From positions 31,878,966 through 31,942,965 of the forward strand of contig OX345636.1 in the NCBI GenBank assembly GCA_947044365.1: a DNA stretch of 64,000 nt, given 5' to 3'. The notes under the pieces are model-generated. The model was not told where the DNA came from, did not search any database, and saw nothing but the letters and a program-made list of their open reading frames with translations. The stretch is from Petrosia ficiformis (lineage: Eukaryota > Porifera > Demospongiae > Haplosclerida > Petrosiidae). Positions within the stretch are counted from its first letter, which is position 1. Each line of letters starts with the position of its first letter. The position numbers were made by a program, and so were the translations under genes. Below, one piece after another: positions 48,001 to 62,700 of the stretch.

Positions 48001-50871
48001 AAAGACCCATTAGGAGTCCACAAGTACCCAACAGGAGTCCAATAGGAGTACACTAGGACACAGTAACAGTCCTCTAGGACCCCAATTGGATTCAACTAGG
48101 ACCCATAAAAAGTCAAATAGGACCCATTAGAATTCCACTAGAACCCAACAGGAGTACCCAAGAGGAGTCCAGCAAGAGTCCACTAGAACCAATAGAAGTC
48201 CACTGGGACACAGTAGGAGTCCACAAGGACCCATTAGGTGTCCATTAGGAACCATAAGTAGTCATCTAGGACCAATTAGGATTCCACTAGTACCCAATAA
48301 GAGTCCACTAGGATCCAATAGTTGTCCAATGGAAGTACAGTAGGACCCATTAGGAGTACACTGGGACCCAATAGGAGTCCGCTAGGACCCATTAATAGTC
48401 TGCTATAACCCAAGAGGTGTCTACTAATACCGTCCCCTAGGACCCATAAAGAGACCACTAGGACCCTTCAGGAGTCCTCTAGGACCCAAGAGGAGTCCAC
48501 TAGGACCCCATATGAGTGCACTACGACCCATTAGAAATCCACTAGGACCCAGAAGGAGTCCTCTACGACCCAATTGGATTCCACTAGGACAAAATATGAG
48601 TCCAATAGGACCCAATAGGAGTCCACTAGGAAACAATAGGAGTCCCACAGAGGTCCACTAGGACCAATAAGGAGTCCAACGGTACTCATTAGCATTCCAA
48701 TAGAACCCAATAGGAGTCCAGTAGGACCCAATAGGAGTCCAATAGGAGTCTTATAGGACCCAATAGGAGTCCACTAGCACCGAACAGGAGTGCAATAGGA
48801 CACATTAGGAGTCCTGTACGACCCATTATGAGTCCACTAGGACCCATTAGGTGTCCACTATGACCCAATACGAGTCCAATAACAGTCCACTAGGACATAA
48901 TATGAGTTCACTAGGACCCAATAGGAGTCCACTAGGTCAAATTAGGATTCCACTAGGACACAATAGGAGTCTACTTGGACCAAATAAGAGTACAATAGGA
49001 GTCAACTAGGACCCAATAGGAGTCCACTAGGACACAATAGGAGTCCAGTACGACCAAATAGGAGTCCAATAGGAGTCCAATAGGACCCAATAGGAGTCCA
49101 GTAAGACTAATAAGGAGTACAATAGGATCCAATACGAGTCTGCTAGGACCAATTACGAGTCAATTAGAACCCAATAATTGTACAATAGGAGTCCAGTAGG
49201 ACCCATTAGGAGAACAGTAGGAACCAAGAGGAGTCGCCTAGGACCCAATAGGAGTCCATTGGACCAAATAGGAGTAAATTAGGACATATTAGGATTCCAC
49301 AAGGATCCTAAAGGAGTCGACTAGGACCCAATAGGAGTCCAATGGGAGTCGACGAGGACCCAATAGCAGTAAACTAGGACCCAATAGGAGTCCAATAGGA
49401 GTCCAGTAGGAGTCCACTAGGAGTCCACTAGGACCCATTATGAGTCCACTAGAACCCACAAGGTGTCCACAGGGACCCATAAGAGTCCAGTAGGACACAT
49501 TAGTATTCCACTAGAACCCAATAAGTGTCCAGTAGGGTCCAATTGTTGTCCAATAGGAGTCAACTAGGACCCATTAGGAGTCCAGTATGACCCAACATGT
49601 GTCCATTGGGACCCATTAGGAGTTCACAAGGACGCAACAGGAGTCAAATAGGAGTCCACTAGGACCCAATAGGAGTCCAATAGGACCCAAAATTTGTCCA
49701 TTGGCACCAATTAGGAGTCCACAAGGACTCCAACAGGAGTCCAATATGAGTCCACTATGACCAATAAGGAATCCCCTAGGACCGATTAGGATTCCACTAG
49801 AACGCAATAGGAGTCTACTTGGACTCAATAGGAGTTCAATAGGAGTCCACTAGGACCAAATAGGAGTCCACTAGGACCCAATATGAGTCCAATTGGAGTC
49901 CAAAAGGACCAAACAGGAGTCCAATAGGAGTCCACTAGGACACAATAGGAGTCCACTAAGACCAATTAGGACTCAACTATAAAGCATTAGGAGTCTACTT
50001 GGACCCAATAGGAGTCCAAAAGGAGTCCACTAGGACCCATTAGGATTCCACTAGGACCCAATAGGAGTCCAGTAGTACCAAATAGGAGTCCAATAGGAGT
50101 CCAATAGGTCCCAATAGGTGTTCAATAGGACCTATTAGGAGTCCATTACGACCCAATATGAGTTCACTAGGACCCGTTAGGAGTCCAATATGACCCAACA
50201 GGAGTCCATTCGGACCCACTAGGAGTCCACTAGGAGTCCACTAGGACCCAATAGGAGTCCACTAGGATAAATTAGGATTCCACTAGGACGCAATAGGAGT
50301 CTACTTGGACCCAGTAGGAGTCCAAAAGGAGTCCACTAGGACCAAATAGGAGTCCAGTAGGACCCATTAGGAGACCCGATAGCAGTCAGCTAGGAACCAT
50401 TAATAGTCCACTATAACCCAATAGGAGTCCACTATTACCGTCCACTAGGACCCATAAAGAGTCCACTAGGATCCAATAGGAGCCCACTAGGACCCAAAAA
50501 GTGTCCAATAGGAGTCCACTAGGACCCATTAGTAGTACACTACGACCCAATAGGAGTCCACTTGGATAAATTAGGATTCCAGTAGGACGCAATAGGAGTC
50601 TATTGGGACCCAATATTAGTCCAATAGGAGTCTACTAGGACCCATTAGTATTCCACTAGAACTAAATAAGAGTCCACTAGGATCCAATAGTTGTCCAACA
50701 GGAGTCCAATAGGACCCGTTAGGAGTCAAATATGACCCAACAAGTGTCCACTGTGACCCATTAGGTGTCCACTAGGACCCAATAATAGTCCAAAAGAAAT
50801 CCACTAGGACCCAATAGGAGTCCTCTAGAAACCAATAGCAGTCCTCTAGGACCAAGTAGGATTCCACTAGG

Positions 50872-50905
50872 ATCCAAAAGGAGTCCACTAGGACTCCTTT
50901 TGGAT
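50872..50905. repeat. Perfect 15-bp hairpin with 4-nt loop in family C
   Basis: Arms 50,872-50,886 and 50,891-50,905 are perfect reverse complements around an ACTA loop. It is the only opposite-strand fragment I noticed in the 17.8-kb array. The paralogous stretch at about 56,205-56,236 has ordinary ACACAATACGATTCC sequence where the right arm lies. Confidence 0.9.
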
Positions 50906-53770
50906 TCCAATAGGAGTCCACTAGGACCTACGAGCAGTCCATTAGGACTCAATAGGAGAGTCCACTAGGACCCAATAGGAGTCCAGTAAGAGTCCACTAG
51001 GACCCTTTAGGAGTCCACTGGGACCCAATAGGAGTCTTCTAGGAGCCATTATCAGTCCACTAAGAACCAATAGGAGTCCACTTCGACCCAACAGGAGTCC
51101 AATAGAAGTCCATTACGACCAATAACGAGTCCAATAGGACCCATTAGGATTCCACTAGAACCCAATAGGAGTCCAGTAGGACACAATAGGAGTCCAATAG
51201 GAGTCCAATAGGACCAATAAGGATTCCAAAAGTACCCATTAGGATTCCACAGGAACACAGTATTGGTCCAGTAGTACCCAATAGGTGTTCAATAGGAGTC
51301 CAATAGGACTCAATAGGAGTCCTGTAGGACACAATGTGAGTACAATAGGACCCAATAGGAGTCCACTAGGGCAAATTAGGATTCCACGAGGACGCAATAG
51401 GTGTCTAATTGGACCCAATAGGCATCCAATAAGACTCAACTAGGACCCACTAGGAGTCCACTAGGACCAAATAGGAGTCCAACAGAAGTCCATTAGGACC
51501 AATAACGAGTCTTATAGTACCCATTAGGATTCCACAAGAACCCAATAGGAGTCCATTAGGACACAATAGGAGTCCCAATAGGAGTTAAATAGGACCCAAT
51601 AGGAGTCCAGTATGACACATAAGGAGTAAAGAGGACCTAATAGGAGTCTGCTAGGACCCATTACGAGTCAATTAGAACCCAATAGTTGTCCAATAGGAGT
51701 CCAGTAGAATGCATTAGGAGTAAACTAGGACCCAATAGCAGTCCACTTTGGACCCATTCGGAATCCACCAGGACCCAATATGAGTCCACTAGGACACAAT
51801 AGGAGTCCATTAGTACTCATTAGGAGTCCAGAAGCGCACAATAGGAGTCCAATAGGACCCATTAGGAGCCAAATACGACCCAACATGTGTCCATTGGGAC
51901 CCATTAGGAGTCCACAAGGACCCAAAAGTAGTCCAATAGGAGTCCACTAGGACACAACAGGAATCCACTAGGAGTCCACTAGAACCCAAACGTTGTCGAC
52001 TAGGAACCAACAGTAGTCCAATAGGATAACACTAAGACCCAATAGGAGTCCTCTAGGACCTAAACGGAGTCCAACTGGAGTCCACTAGGACCCATTAGGT
52101 GTCCACTAGTACCCAATAGGAGTATTCAAGGACCCATTAGGAGTCCAATAGGACCCAACAGGAGTCCATTTGGACCCAATAGGAGTCCACTAGCACCCAT
52201 TAGGAGCCCACTAGGACCCAATATGAGTCCACTAGGACCCATTAGGAGTTTAATAGTACCCAGTAGGAGTCCACTAGGACAAAATAGGAGTCCAATAGGA
52301 GTCCACTAGGACCCTTTAGGAGTCCACTAGGACCCAAATTTTTCCACAAGGACCAATAAGGAGTCCACTACGACCCATGAGTATTCCACTAGAACCAAAT
52401 AAGAGTCCACTAGGATCCAATAGTTGTCCAATAGGAGTCCAGTAGGACCCATTAGGAGTACACTGGGACCCAATATGAGTCAGCTAGGACCCATTAATAG
52501 TCCACTATAACTAAATAGGAGTCCACTATTACCGTCCACTAGTACCCATAAAGAGTCTATTCGGACCCATTAGGAGTCCAGTAGCACCCAATAGGAGTCC
52601 AATAGGAGTCCAACAGGACCCAATAGAAGTCCAATAGGATTCATTAGGAGTCCACTAGGACCCAATAGAAGTCCACTAAGACCCATTAGGAGTCCAATAC
52701 GACCCAAACGGAGTCCATTGGGACCCAATAGGAGTCCACAAGGACCCATTAGGAGTCCACAAGTACCCAACAGGAGTCTAATAGGAGTCCACTAGGATAC
52801 AGAAGGAGTCCACTAGGAGTCCAATAGGACCCAACAGGAGTCCAATAGAATTCCACTAAGACCAATAACGAGTCCAGTAGGACCCATTAATATTCCACTA
52901 GAACCCAATAGGAGTCCAGTAGGACTCAAAAGGAGTAAATAGGAGTCCAATAGGACCCAATAGGAGTCCATTAGGACACCTAAGGAGTGCAATAGGACCC
53001 AATATGAGTTTGCTAGAATAGTTGTCCAATAGGAGTAATTTAGGACCCATTAGGATTACACTACGACCCAAAAGACGTCCGATAGGACCCAATAGTAGCC
53101 ACTAGGATCCATTAGGAGACCAATTGGATGCAAAAGGAGACCCATTAGGAGTCAGCTAGGACCCATTAGGAGCCCACTAGGACCCGATAGGAATCCAATG
53201 GGAAAAAGCAGGAGTCATTTGGGACCCAATAGGAGTCCTATACGACCCATTAGGAGTCCACTAGGACACATAAGGAGTACAAGAGGACCCAATAGGAGTC
53301 TGGTATGACCCATTACGAGTCAATTAGAAACCAATAGTTGTTCGATAGGAGTCCAGTAGGACGCATTAGGAGTACACTAGGACCCAATAGGAGTCCACTA
53401 GGACCCATTAGGAGTCCATTAGCACCCAAAAGGTGTCCATTAGGACCCAATAGTAATCCACTATGACCCAATAGGAGTCCACTAGGACACAATAGGAGTC
53501 AAATAAGACCCAACAGGAGTCGAATTGGACGCAAGAATAGTCCACTAGGACAAAATAGGAGTACACTTTCGACCCATTAGGAGTCTACTAGTACCCAATA
53601 TGAGTCCACTAGGACACAATAGGAGTCCACTAGTTCTCATTAGGAGTCCACTAGCACTCAACAGGAGTCCAGTAGGACACCTAAGGAGTATAATAGGAGT
53701 CCACTAGGACCCATTATGAGTCCAATAGGCGTCCACTAGGACCCAATAGGAGTCCGCTAGGACCCAATAA

Positions 53771-54200
53771 GAGTCCTCTAGGACCCAATAGTAGTCCAAC
53801 AGGAGTCCACTTCGACCCAATAGGAGTCCAATAAGAGTCCACTAGGACCTTTTATGAGTCCACTACGACCAAAGAGGAGTCCATTAGGACCCAAAATGAG
53901 TACACTAGGACCCATTAGGCGTCCACTAGGACCAATTAGGAATCCACTAGGACCCAATCGGAATCCAATAGGACCCAAGAGGAGTCCAATAGGACTCAAC
54001 AGGTGTCCATTGGGACACATTAGGAGTCCACAAGGACCCAAATGGAGTCGAATAGGAGTCCAGTAGGACACAATAGGAGTCCATTAGGACCTAATAGGAG
54101 TCCACTAGGAAAAATTAGAATTCCAGTAGGACGAAATGGGAGTCTACTTCGACCCAATATGAGTCCAATAAGAGTCCACTAGGACCCATTAGGAGTCCAC
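53771..54200 (+). repeat. Family C higher-order module, copy 1
   Basis: Variant order beginning GAGTCCTCTAGGACCC and including CCACTTCGACCC, CAAAGAGGAGTCC and CCAATCGGAATCC. It recurs from 57,153 (offset 3,382), and its first ~150 bp recur again at 54,445 (offset 674). Confidence 0.8.
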
Positions 54201-57152
54201 TAGGACCCATTAGCATTCTAATAGAACCCAAAAGTTGTCTACTAGGAACCAATAGCAGTCCAATAGGAGTAATAAGAGTCATCTATGACTCAAGAGGAGT
54301 CCAACATGACTCCACTAGGACCCAACAGGAGTCCAATAAGAGTTTACTAGGACCCTTTACGAGTCCACTACAAAAAGAGAGGAGTCCACTAGTACGTAAA
54401 ATGAGTCCACTAGGACCCTTTAAGAGTCCACTAGGACCCAATAAGAGTCCTCTAGGACCCAATAGTAGTCCAACAGGAGTCCACTTCGACCCAATAGGAG
54501 TCCAATAAGAGTCCACTAGGACCCTTTATGAGTCCAGTACGACCAAAGAAGAGTCCACTAGGACGCAAAATGAGTCCAGTAGGACCCAATAGGAGTCCAC
54601 TAGGACACAATAGGAGTCCACTAGGACCCAATAGGATTCCATGAGGAGAAATTAGGATTCACTAAAACGCAATAGGAGTCTATTTGCACCCAGTGGAAGT
54701 TCAATAGGAGTCCACTAGGACCCAATAGGAGTCCAGTAGGACCCAATAGGAGTACAATAGCAGTCATATAGGAGTCTTTAGGAGTCCTCTAGGACCCAAT
54801 AGGAGTCTTCTAGTACCCTTTAGGATTCCAATAGAACCCAATAGGCGTCCAGTAGAACACGATAGGAGTCCAGTAGGACACATTAGGGTTATAATAGGAC
54901 CCAATAGGAGTCTGTTAGGACCCATTACGAGTCTATTATAACCCAATAGTTGTCCAATAGGAGTAATGTAGGACCCATTAGGAGTACACTAGGTCCCAAT
55001 TAGAGTAGGCTAGGACCCATTAGGACTCCATTAGAACCCAATAGGAGTCCACTAGCACCCAATAGGTGTCCACTAGGACCAAATAGGAGTCCACTAAGGC
55101 CAATTAGGAGTCCAATAGGACCCAACATGTGTCATTTGAGACCCATTAGGAGTCCACAAGGACCCAACGTGAGTCCAATAAGAGTCCAATAGGACACAAT
55201 AGGATTCCAGTATGACACAATAGGAGTCTACTTGGACCCAATAGGAGTCAACTAGGACCCATTAAGTGTCCACTGGGACACCTTAGGATTACACTAGAAC
55301 CCAAAAGTTGTCGACAAGGAAACAATAGCAGTCCAGTAGGAGTCCGCTAGGACCCAGTACGAGTCCTCTAGGACCCAATAGGAGTCCAATAGGAGTCCAC
55401 TAGGACCAAATAGGAGTCAGATAGGTGTTCACTAGGACCAATAAGGAGTCCACTAGGACCCATTAGGATTCCACTAGAACGCAATAGGAGTCCACTAGGA
55501 CCCAATTTTAGTCAAATAGGTGTCCAATAGGACCCAATATGAGTCCACTAAGACCCAATAGGAGTCCACTAGCACCGAACAGGAGTGCAATAGGACACAT
55601 TAGGAGTCCTGTACGACCCATTATGAGTCCACTAGGACCCATTAGGTGTCCAATAGGACCAAATAGGAGTCCACTACGACCCAATAGGAGTCTAATAGCA
55701 GTCCACTAGGACCCATTAGGATTCCACTAGAACACAATAGGAGTCCAGTAGGACCAAATAGGAGTCCAACAGGAGTCCAATAGGATCCAATACGAGTCCA
55801 GTAAGACTAATAGGACCCAATAGGAGTCCATTAAGGCATATAAGGAGTAAAATAGGACCCAATAGGAGTCGGCTAGGATGCAGTACGAGTCAATTAGAAC
55901 CCAATAGTTGTCCAATAGGAATACATTAGGACCCATTAGGACCCATTAGGAGTACACTAGAACCCAATAGGAGTCCGCTACGACCCATTAAGAGTCCATT
56001 AGAACCCAAAAGGCATTCGATAGGACCCAATAGTAGCCACTAGGATCCATTAGGAGACCAATTGGATGCAAAAGGAGTCGTATAAGACCCATTAGGCGTC
56101 CACTACGACCCAAATACAGTCCAATAGGAATCCATTAGGACCCAATAGAAGTCCACTAGAAACCAATAGCAGTCCTCTAGGACCAAGTAGGATTCCACTA
56201 GGATCCAAAGGGAGTCCACTAGGACACAATACGATTCCAATAGGAGTCCACTAGGACCTACTAGGAGTCCATTATGACCCAATAGGAGCCCAATAGGAGT
56301 CCACTAGGACCCTTTAGGAGTCCACTAGGAGTGATCTAGGACAAATTATGAGTCCACTAGGAACAAATACGAGTCCTGTAGGACCCAATAGGAATCCAAT
56401 AGAAGTCCACTAGGACCAATAACGAGTCCAGTAGGACCCATTACCATTCCACTAGAACCCAAGAGGAGTCCAGTAGGACACAATAGGAGTGTAATAAGAG
56501 TCCAATAGGACCCCACAGGAGTCCAGTAGGACACCTAAGGAGTACAATAGGACCCAATAGAAGTCCATTAGGACTCATTAGAAGTCAAATAAGACGCAAA
56601 AGGAGTCGAATTGGATTCAACTAGGACACTTTAGGATTCCTCTAGGACCCAATAGGTGTCCACAATGACCCATAAGGAGTCAGCTAGGACCCATTAATAG
56701 TCCACTATAACCCAATACGAGTCCACAATTACCGTTCAATAGGACCCATAAAGAGTCCACTAAGACCATTTAGGAGTCCACAAGGACCCAAGAGGAGTCC
56801 ACTAGAACACATTATGAGTCCAACAGGAGTCCACTAGGACCCTTTAGAAGTCCACTAGGACCCAATAGGTATCCACAAGGACTCATAAAGAGTCCACTAG
56901 GACCCATTAGGAATCCACTAGGACCCATTAGGAGTCCACTAGGACCCAATCGGAGTCCAATACAACCCAATATGAGTCCATTAATACCCATTAGGAATCC
57001 ACTAGGACCCATTAGGAGTCCACTAGGACCCAAGAGGAGTCCAATAGGACCCATTATGAGTCCAATCAGGGTCCACTAGGACAAATTAGGATTCCAGTAG
57101 GACGCAATAGGAGTTTACTTGGACCCGATAGGAGTCCACTAGGACTCAATAA

Positions 57153-57600
57153 GAGTCCTCTAGGACCCAATAGTAGTCCAACAGGAGTCCACTTCGACCC
57201 AATAGGAGTCCAATAAGAGTCCACTAGGACTCTTTATGAGTCCAGTACGACAAAAGAGGAGTCCACTAGGACGCAAAATGAGTCCACTAGGACACATTAG
57301 GCATCCACTAGGACCCATTAGGAGTCCACTAGGACCCAATCGGAATCCAATAGGACACAAGAGGAGTCCAATAGGACCCAACAGGTGTCCATTGGGACAC
57401 ATTAGGAGTCCACAAAGACCGTCAAATAGGAGTCCAGTAGGACACAATAGGAGTCCATTAGGACCTAATAGGAGTCCACTAGGAAAAATTAGAATTGCAG
57501 TAGGACGCAATAGGAGTCTACTTCGACCCAATAAGAGTCCAATAAAAGTCCACTAGGACCCATTAGGATTCCAATAGAACCCAAAAGTTGTCTACTAGGA
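57153..57600 (+). repeat. Family C higher-order module, copy 2
   Basis: Copy of 53,771-54,200 with scattered substitutions and a small deletion near 57,420. It shows that family C, like family A, grows by block duplication as well as by monomer turnover. Confidence 0.8.
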
Positions 57601-59514
57601 ACCAATAGCAGTCATATATGACCCAAGAGGAGTCCAACATGAGTCCACTAGGACCCAACAGGAGTCCACTAAGAGTCCACTAGGACCCTTTACGAGTCCA
57701 CTACGACCCAAGAGGAGTCCCCTGGGACCAAAAATGAGTCCACTAGGACCCATTAGGGGTCAACTAGGATCCACTAGGAGTCCACTAGGACCCAGTCGGA
57801 GTCCAATAGGACCCGTTAGGAGTCCAATAGGACCCGATATGTGTATATTGGGAGACATTAGGAGTACCCAAATGGAGTCAAATAGGAGTCCAGTAGGACC
57901 CAACAGGAGTCCATTGGGACCTAATAGGAGTCCACTAAGACCCTTTAGAAGTCTACAAGGACAAAAAAGGAGACCATTAGGAGTCCTCTATGACCCAATA
58001 GGAGTCCAATAGGAGTCAACTAGGACCCAATAGGAGTCCAATATGAGTTCACTAGGACAATTTAGGATTACACTAGGAACCAATAGGAGTCTTCTAGGAC
58101 CCATTAGGAGTCCACTAGGACCCAATAGGAGTCCACTAGGACCCAATAGCAGTCAAATATGAGTCCACTAGGACCAATAAAGAGTCCACTAGGACCCATT
58201 AGGAGTCCACAACGACCCAACAGGAGTCCATTAGGATCCAATATGAGTCCACTAGGACTCATTAGGAGTCCACAACGACCCAACAGGAGTCCAAAAATAG
58301 TCCACTAGGACACAATAAGAGTCCATTAGGATCTTTTAGGAGTGTCCCAGGACCCAATAGGAGTCTTCTAGGAGTCCCTTAGTACCCAATAAAAGTCCAA
58401 TAGGAATCCACTGAGACCAATAACGAGTCCAATAGCACCCATTAGGATTCCACTGGAACCCAATAGGAGTCCAGTATGACCAATTACGAGTCAATTAGAA
58501 CCCAATAGTTGTCCAATAGGAGTCCAGTAGGACCCATTAGGATTCCACTAAGACCCAATAGGAGTCCGCTAGGCCCCAATAGGAGTCCAATATGAGTCCA
58601 CTAGGACCAATAAGGAGTCCACTAGGACCCATTAGGATTCCACTAGCAGACAATAGGAGTCCAGTAGGACGAAATAGGAATCCAATAAGAGTCCAATAGG
58701 ACCCAATAGGAGTCCAGTAAGACACATAAGGAGTACAATAGGACCCAATTGGAGTCTACTATGACCGATTACGAGTCAATTAGAACCCAATAGTTGTCTT
58801 ATAGGAGTCCAGTAGGATCCATTATGAGTACACTAGGACCCAATAGGAGTCCACTAGGACCCAATAGGAGTCCATTAGGACCCAATAGGAGTCCAATATG
58901 AGTCCATTAGGACATATAAGGAGTCCACTACGACCCATTAGGATTCCACTAGAACACAATAGGAGTCCAGTAGGACCAAATAGGAGTCCAATAGGAGTCC
59001 AATAGGACAGGAGTCCAGTAAGACTAATAAGGAGTACAATAGGATCCAATACGAGTCAGCTAGTACCAATTACGAGTCAATTAGAACCCAATAGTTGTAC
59101 AATAGGAGTCCAGTAGGACCCATTAGGAGTACAGTAAGAACCAATAGGAGACCGCTAGGACCCAATAGGAGTCCATTAGAACCCTAAAGGTGTCCACTAG
59201 GACCCAATAGGAGTCCATTTGGACGAAATAGGAGTAAAGTAGGACCAATTACAATTCCACAAGGATCCTAAAGGAGTCCACTAGGACCCAATAGGAGCCC
59301 AATAGGAGTCCACTAGGACCAAATAGGAGTCAAGTAGGACACATTAGGGGTAATATAGGACTCAATAGGAATTCAGTAGGACAATCTAGGAGTACAGTAG
59401 GACCAAATAGGAGTCTGTAAGGACCCTTTACGAATCCATTAGAACCCAATAGTTGTCCAATGGGAGTCCAGTAGAACCCATTAAGAGTACACTAGGACCC
59501 ATTAGGAGTGCAAT

Positions 59515-59735
59515 ATGACCCAACATGTGTCCTTTGGGACCCAGTAGGAGTCCACAAGGACCCAACAGGAGTCCCATAGGAGTCCACTAGGACACAATAA
59601 GAGTCCACTAGGACCCAATAGGAGTCCACAAGGACCCAACATGTGTCCTTTGGGACCCATTAGGAGTCCACAAGGACCCAACAGGAGTCCCATAGGAGTC
59701 CACTAGGACACAATAAGAGTCCACTAGGACTCCAA
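59515..59735 (+). repeat. Recent ~116-bp tandem duplication in family C
   Basis: A block with CAACATGTGTCCTTTGGG, then ACAGGAGTCCCATAGGAG, then ACACAATAAGAGTCC occurs at 59,521 and again at 59,637 with hardly a change. It looks like a recent local duplication. Confidence 0.8.
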
Positions 59736-62700
59736 TAGGACAAACTAGTATTCCACTATTATGCAACAGGAGTCTAATTGGACCCAATAGGAGTCCAATG
59801 GGAGTCCACTAGGACCCATTAGGAGTCCACTAGGACCCAATAGAGGTCCAATAGGACCATTAGGATTCCACTAGGACCCAATAGGAGTCCACTAGGACCC
59901 AACAGGAGTCCAATAAGAGTCCACTAGGACCCAATAGGAGTCCCCTAGGCCCCAATATGATTCCACTAGGTTAAATTAGGATTCCACTAGGAAGCAATAG
60001 GAGTCCACTTGGACCCAATAGGAGTCCAATAGGAGTCCACAAGAACCAAAATAGAGTCCGCTAGTACCCAATAGGAGTCCAAGAGGAGTCCACTAGGCCC
60101 AAAAGTAGTCTAATAGGAGTCCACTAGGATAAATAGGAGTCCAATAGGACCCAATAGGAGTCCAATAGGAGTCATCTAGGACCCTTCAGGAGTCCACAAG
60201 GACCCAAAAGTAGTCCAATAGGAGTCCACTAGTAAAATAGGAGTCCACTAGGACCGAATAGAAGTCCACTAGGAAAAATTAGGATTCCACTAGGACGCAA
60301 TAGGAGTCTACTTGGACCCAATAACAGTTCAATAGGAGTCCACTAGGACCCAATAGGAGTCCAATAGGACCCAATAGGAGTCCAATAGGAGTCCTCTAGG
60401 ACCCAATAGGAGTCCAATTGGACCCTTTAGGAGTCCACTAGGACCCAATAGGAGTCTACTAGGACCCATTAGGATTCCAATAGAACCCAATAGGAGTCCA
60501 GTAGGACCCAACAGGAGTCAAAGAGGAGTCCACTAGGACCCATTAGGAGCCAATAGGACTCAATAGGAGTCCACTAGGACCGATTAGGAGTCGCTACGAC
60601 CCCTTAGGAGTCCACTAGTACCCATTAGGAGTCCACAAGGACCGAACAGGAGTCCAATAAGAGTCCACTAGGACCCAATAGGAGTCCCCTAGGACCAAAT
60701 AGGAGTTCACAAGAATAAATTAGGATTCCACTAGGAAGCAATAGGAGTCCACTTGGACCAAATAGGAGTCCAATAGGAGTCCACTAGGACGAAAATAGAG
60801 TCCATTAGGACCCAATAAAAGTCCAACAGGAGTCCACTAGGACCCAATAAGAGTCCAATAGGAGTCCACTAGGACCCCTTAGGAGTCCACTACGATAAAT
60901 AGGAGTCCAATAAAACCCAATAGGAGTCCAATAGGAGTCATCTAGGACCCTTCAGGAGTCCACAAGGACCCAAAAATAGTCCAATAGGAGTCCACTAGGA
61001 CAAATAGGAATCCACTAGGACCCAATTGGAGTCTTCTAGGACACATTAGGAGTCCACTAGCACCAAATAGGAGTCCATTGGGACACAATAGGAGTCCACA
61101 AGGACCCAAAAGTAGTCCAATATGAGTCCACTAGGATAAATAGGAGTCCACTAGGATCCAATAGGAGTCCACTAGGACAAATTAGGAGTCCAATAGCACC
61201 CAATAGGAGTCCAATAGGAGTCCTCTAGGACCCTTCTGGAGTCCACCAGGACCCAATAGGAGTCTTCTAGGACCCATTAGGATTCAAATAGGACACAACA
61301 GGAGTCCATTGGGACAAATAGGAGTCCACTAGGACCAATTAGGAGTCCACAAGGACCCAAAAGGAGTCCAGTAGTACAAAATAGGAGTCCAATCGGTCTC
61401 AATAGGAGTCCAATAGGACTCATTAGGAGTCCATTAAGACCCAATAGGAGTTCACTAGGACCCGTTAGGAGTCAAATATGACCCAACAGGAGTCCATTGA
61501 GACCCATTAGGAGTCCACTATGACTCAATAGGAGTCCACTAGCAGTACACTAGGAGAAATTTGGATTCCATTAGGACGCAATAGGAGACTACTTGGACCC
61601 AATAGGAGTTCAATAGGAGTCAACTAGGACCCATTAGGAGTCCACTAGGACCCATTAGGATTCCACTAGGACCCAATAGGAGTCCAGTAGTACCAAATAG
61701 GAGTCCAACAGGAGTCCAATAGGTCCCAATAGGAGTCCAATAGGACCCATTAGGAATCCATTACGACCCAATAGGAGTTCACTAGGACCCGTTAGGAGTC
61801 CAATATGACCCAACAGGAGTCCATTGGGACCCATTAGGAGTCCACTATGACACAATAGGAGTCCACCAGGACCCAATAGGAGTCCACTAGGATAAATTAG
61901 GATTCCACTAGGACGCAATAGGAGTCTACTTGGACCCAATAGGAGTCCAAAAGGTGTCCGCTAGGACCAAACAGGAGTTCAATAGGAGTCCACTAGGACC
62001 CAATATGAGTCCAATAGGACCCAATAGGAGTCCAATAGGAGTCTTCTAGGACCCTTTAGGAGCCCACAAGTACCCAATACGAGTCTTCTAGGAACCATTA
62101 GGACTCCAATATAACCCAATAGGAGTCCAATAGGACTCAATATGAGTCCACTAGGACCCATTAGGAGGACCCAATTGGAGTCCACTAGGACCCATTAGGA
62201 GTCCACTAGGACCCAATAGGAGTCCACTAGGACACATTAGGTGTCCAATAGGATCCAACAGGAGTCCATTGGGACCCAATAGGAGTCCACTACGACCCAT
62301 AAGAAGTCCACAAGGACCCAAAAAGAGTCCAAAAGCAGTGCACTAGGACCCAATAGGTGTCCTATAGGAGTCCACATGTGTCCATTGGGACCCATTAGGA
62401 GTCTACAAGGACCCAACTGGAGTCCAATAGGAGTCCACTAAGACACAATAAGAGTCCACTAGGACCCAATAGGAGTCCACTAGGACAAATTAGGATTCCA
62501 CTATGACGCAATAGGAGTGTACTTGGACCCAATAGGAGTCCAAAAGGAGTCGAATAGGACCCAATAGGAGTCCAATTGGAGTCCACTAGGACCCAATAGG
62601 AGTCTTCTAGGACCCATTAGGAGTCCACTAGGACCCAATAGGAGTCCACTAGGAGTCCACTAGGACCAATAAGGAGTTCACTAGGACCCATTAGGATTCC

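Noticed and set aside
57160..57556. Overlapping 106- and 123-codon frames on opposite strands
   Set aside because: The same 21-bp periodicity effect, and two overlapping antiparallel repeat frames cannot both be real. Collagen-like GPxG spacing is coincidental (heptad, not triplet).
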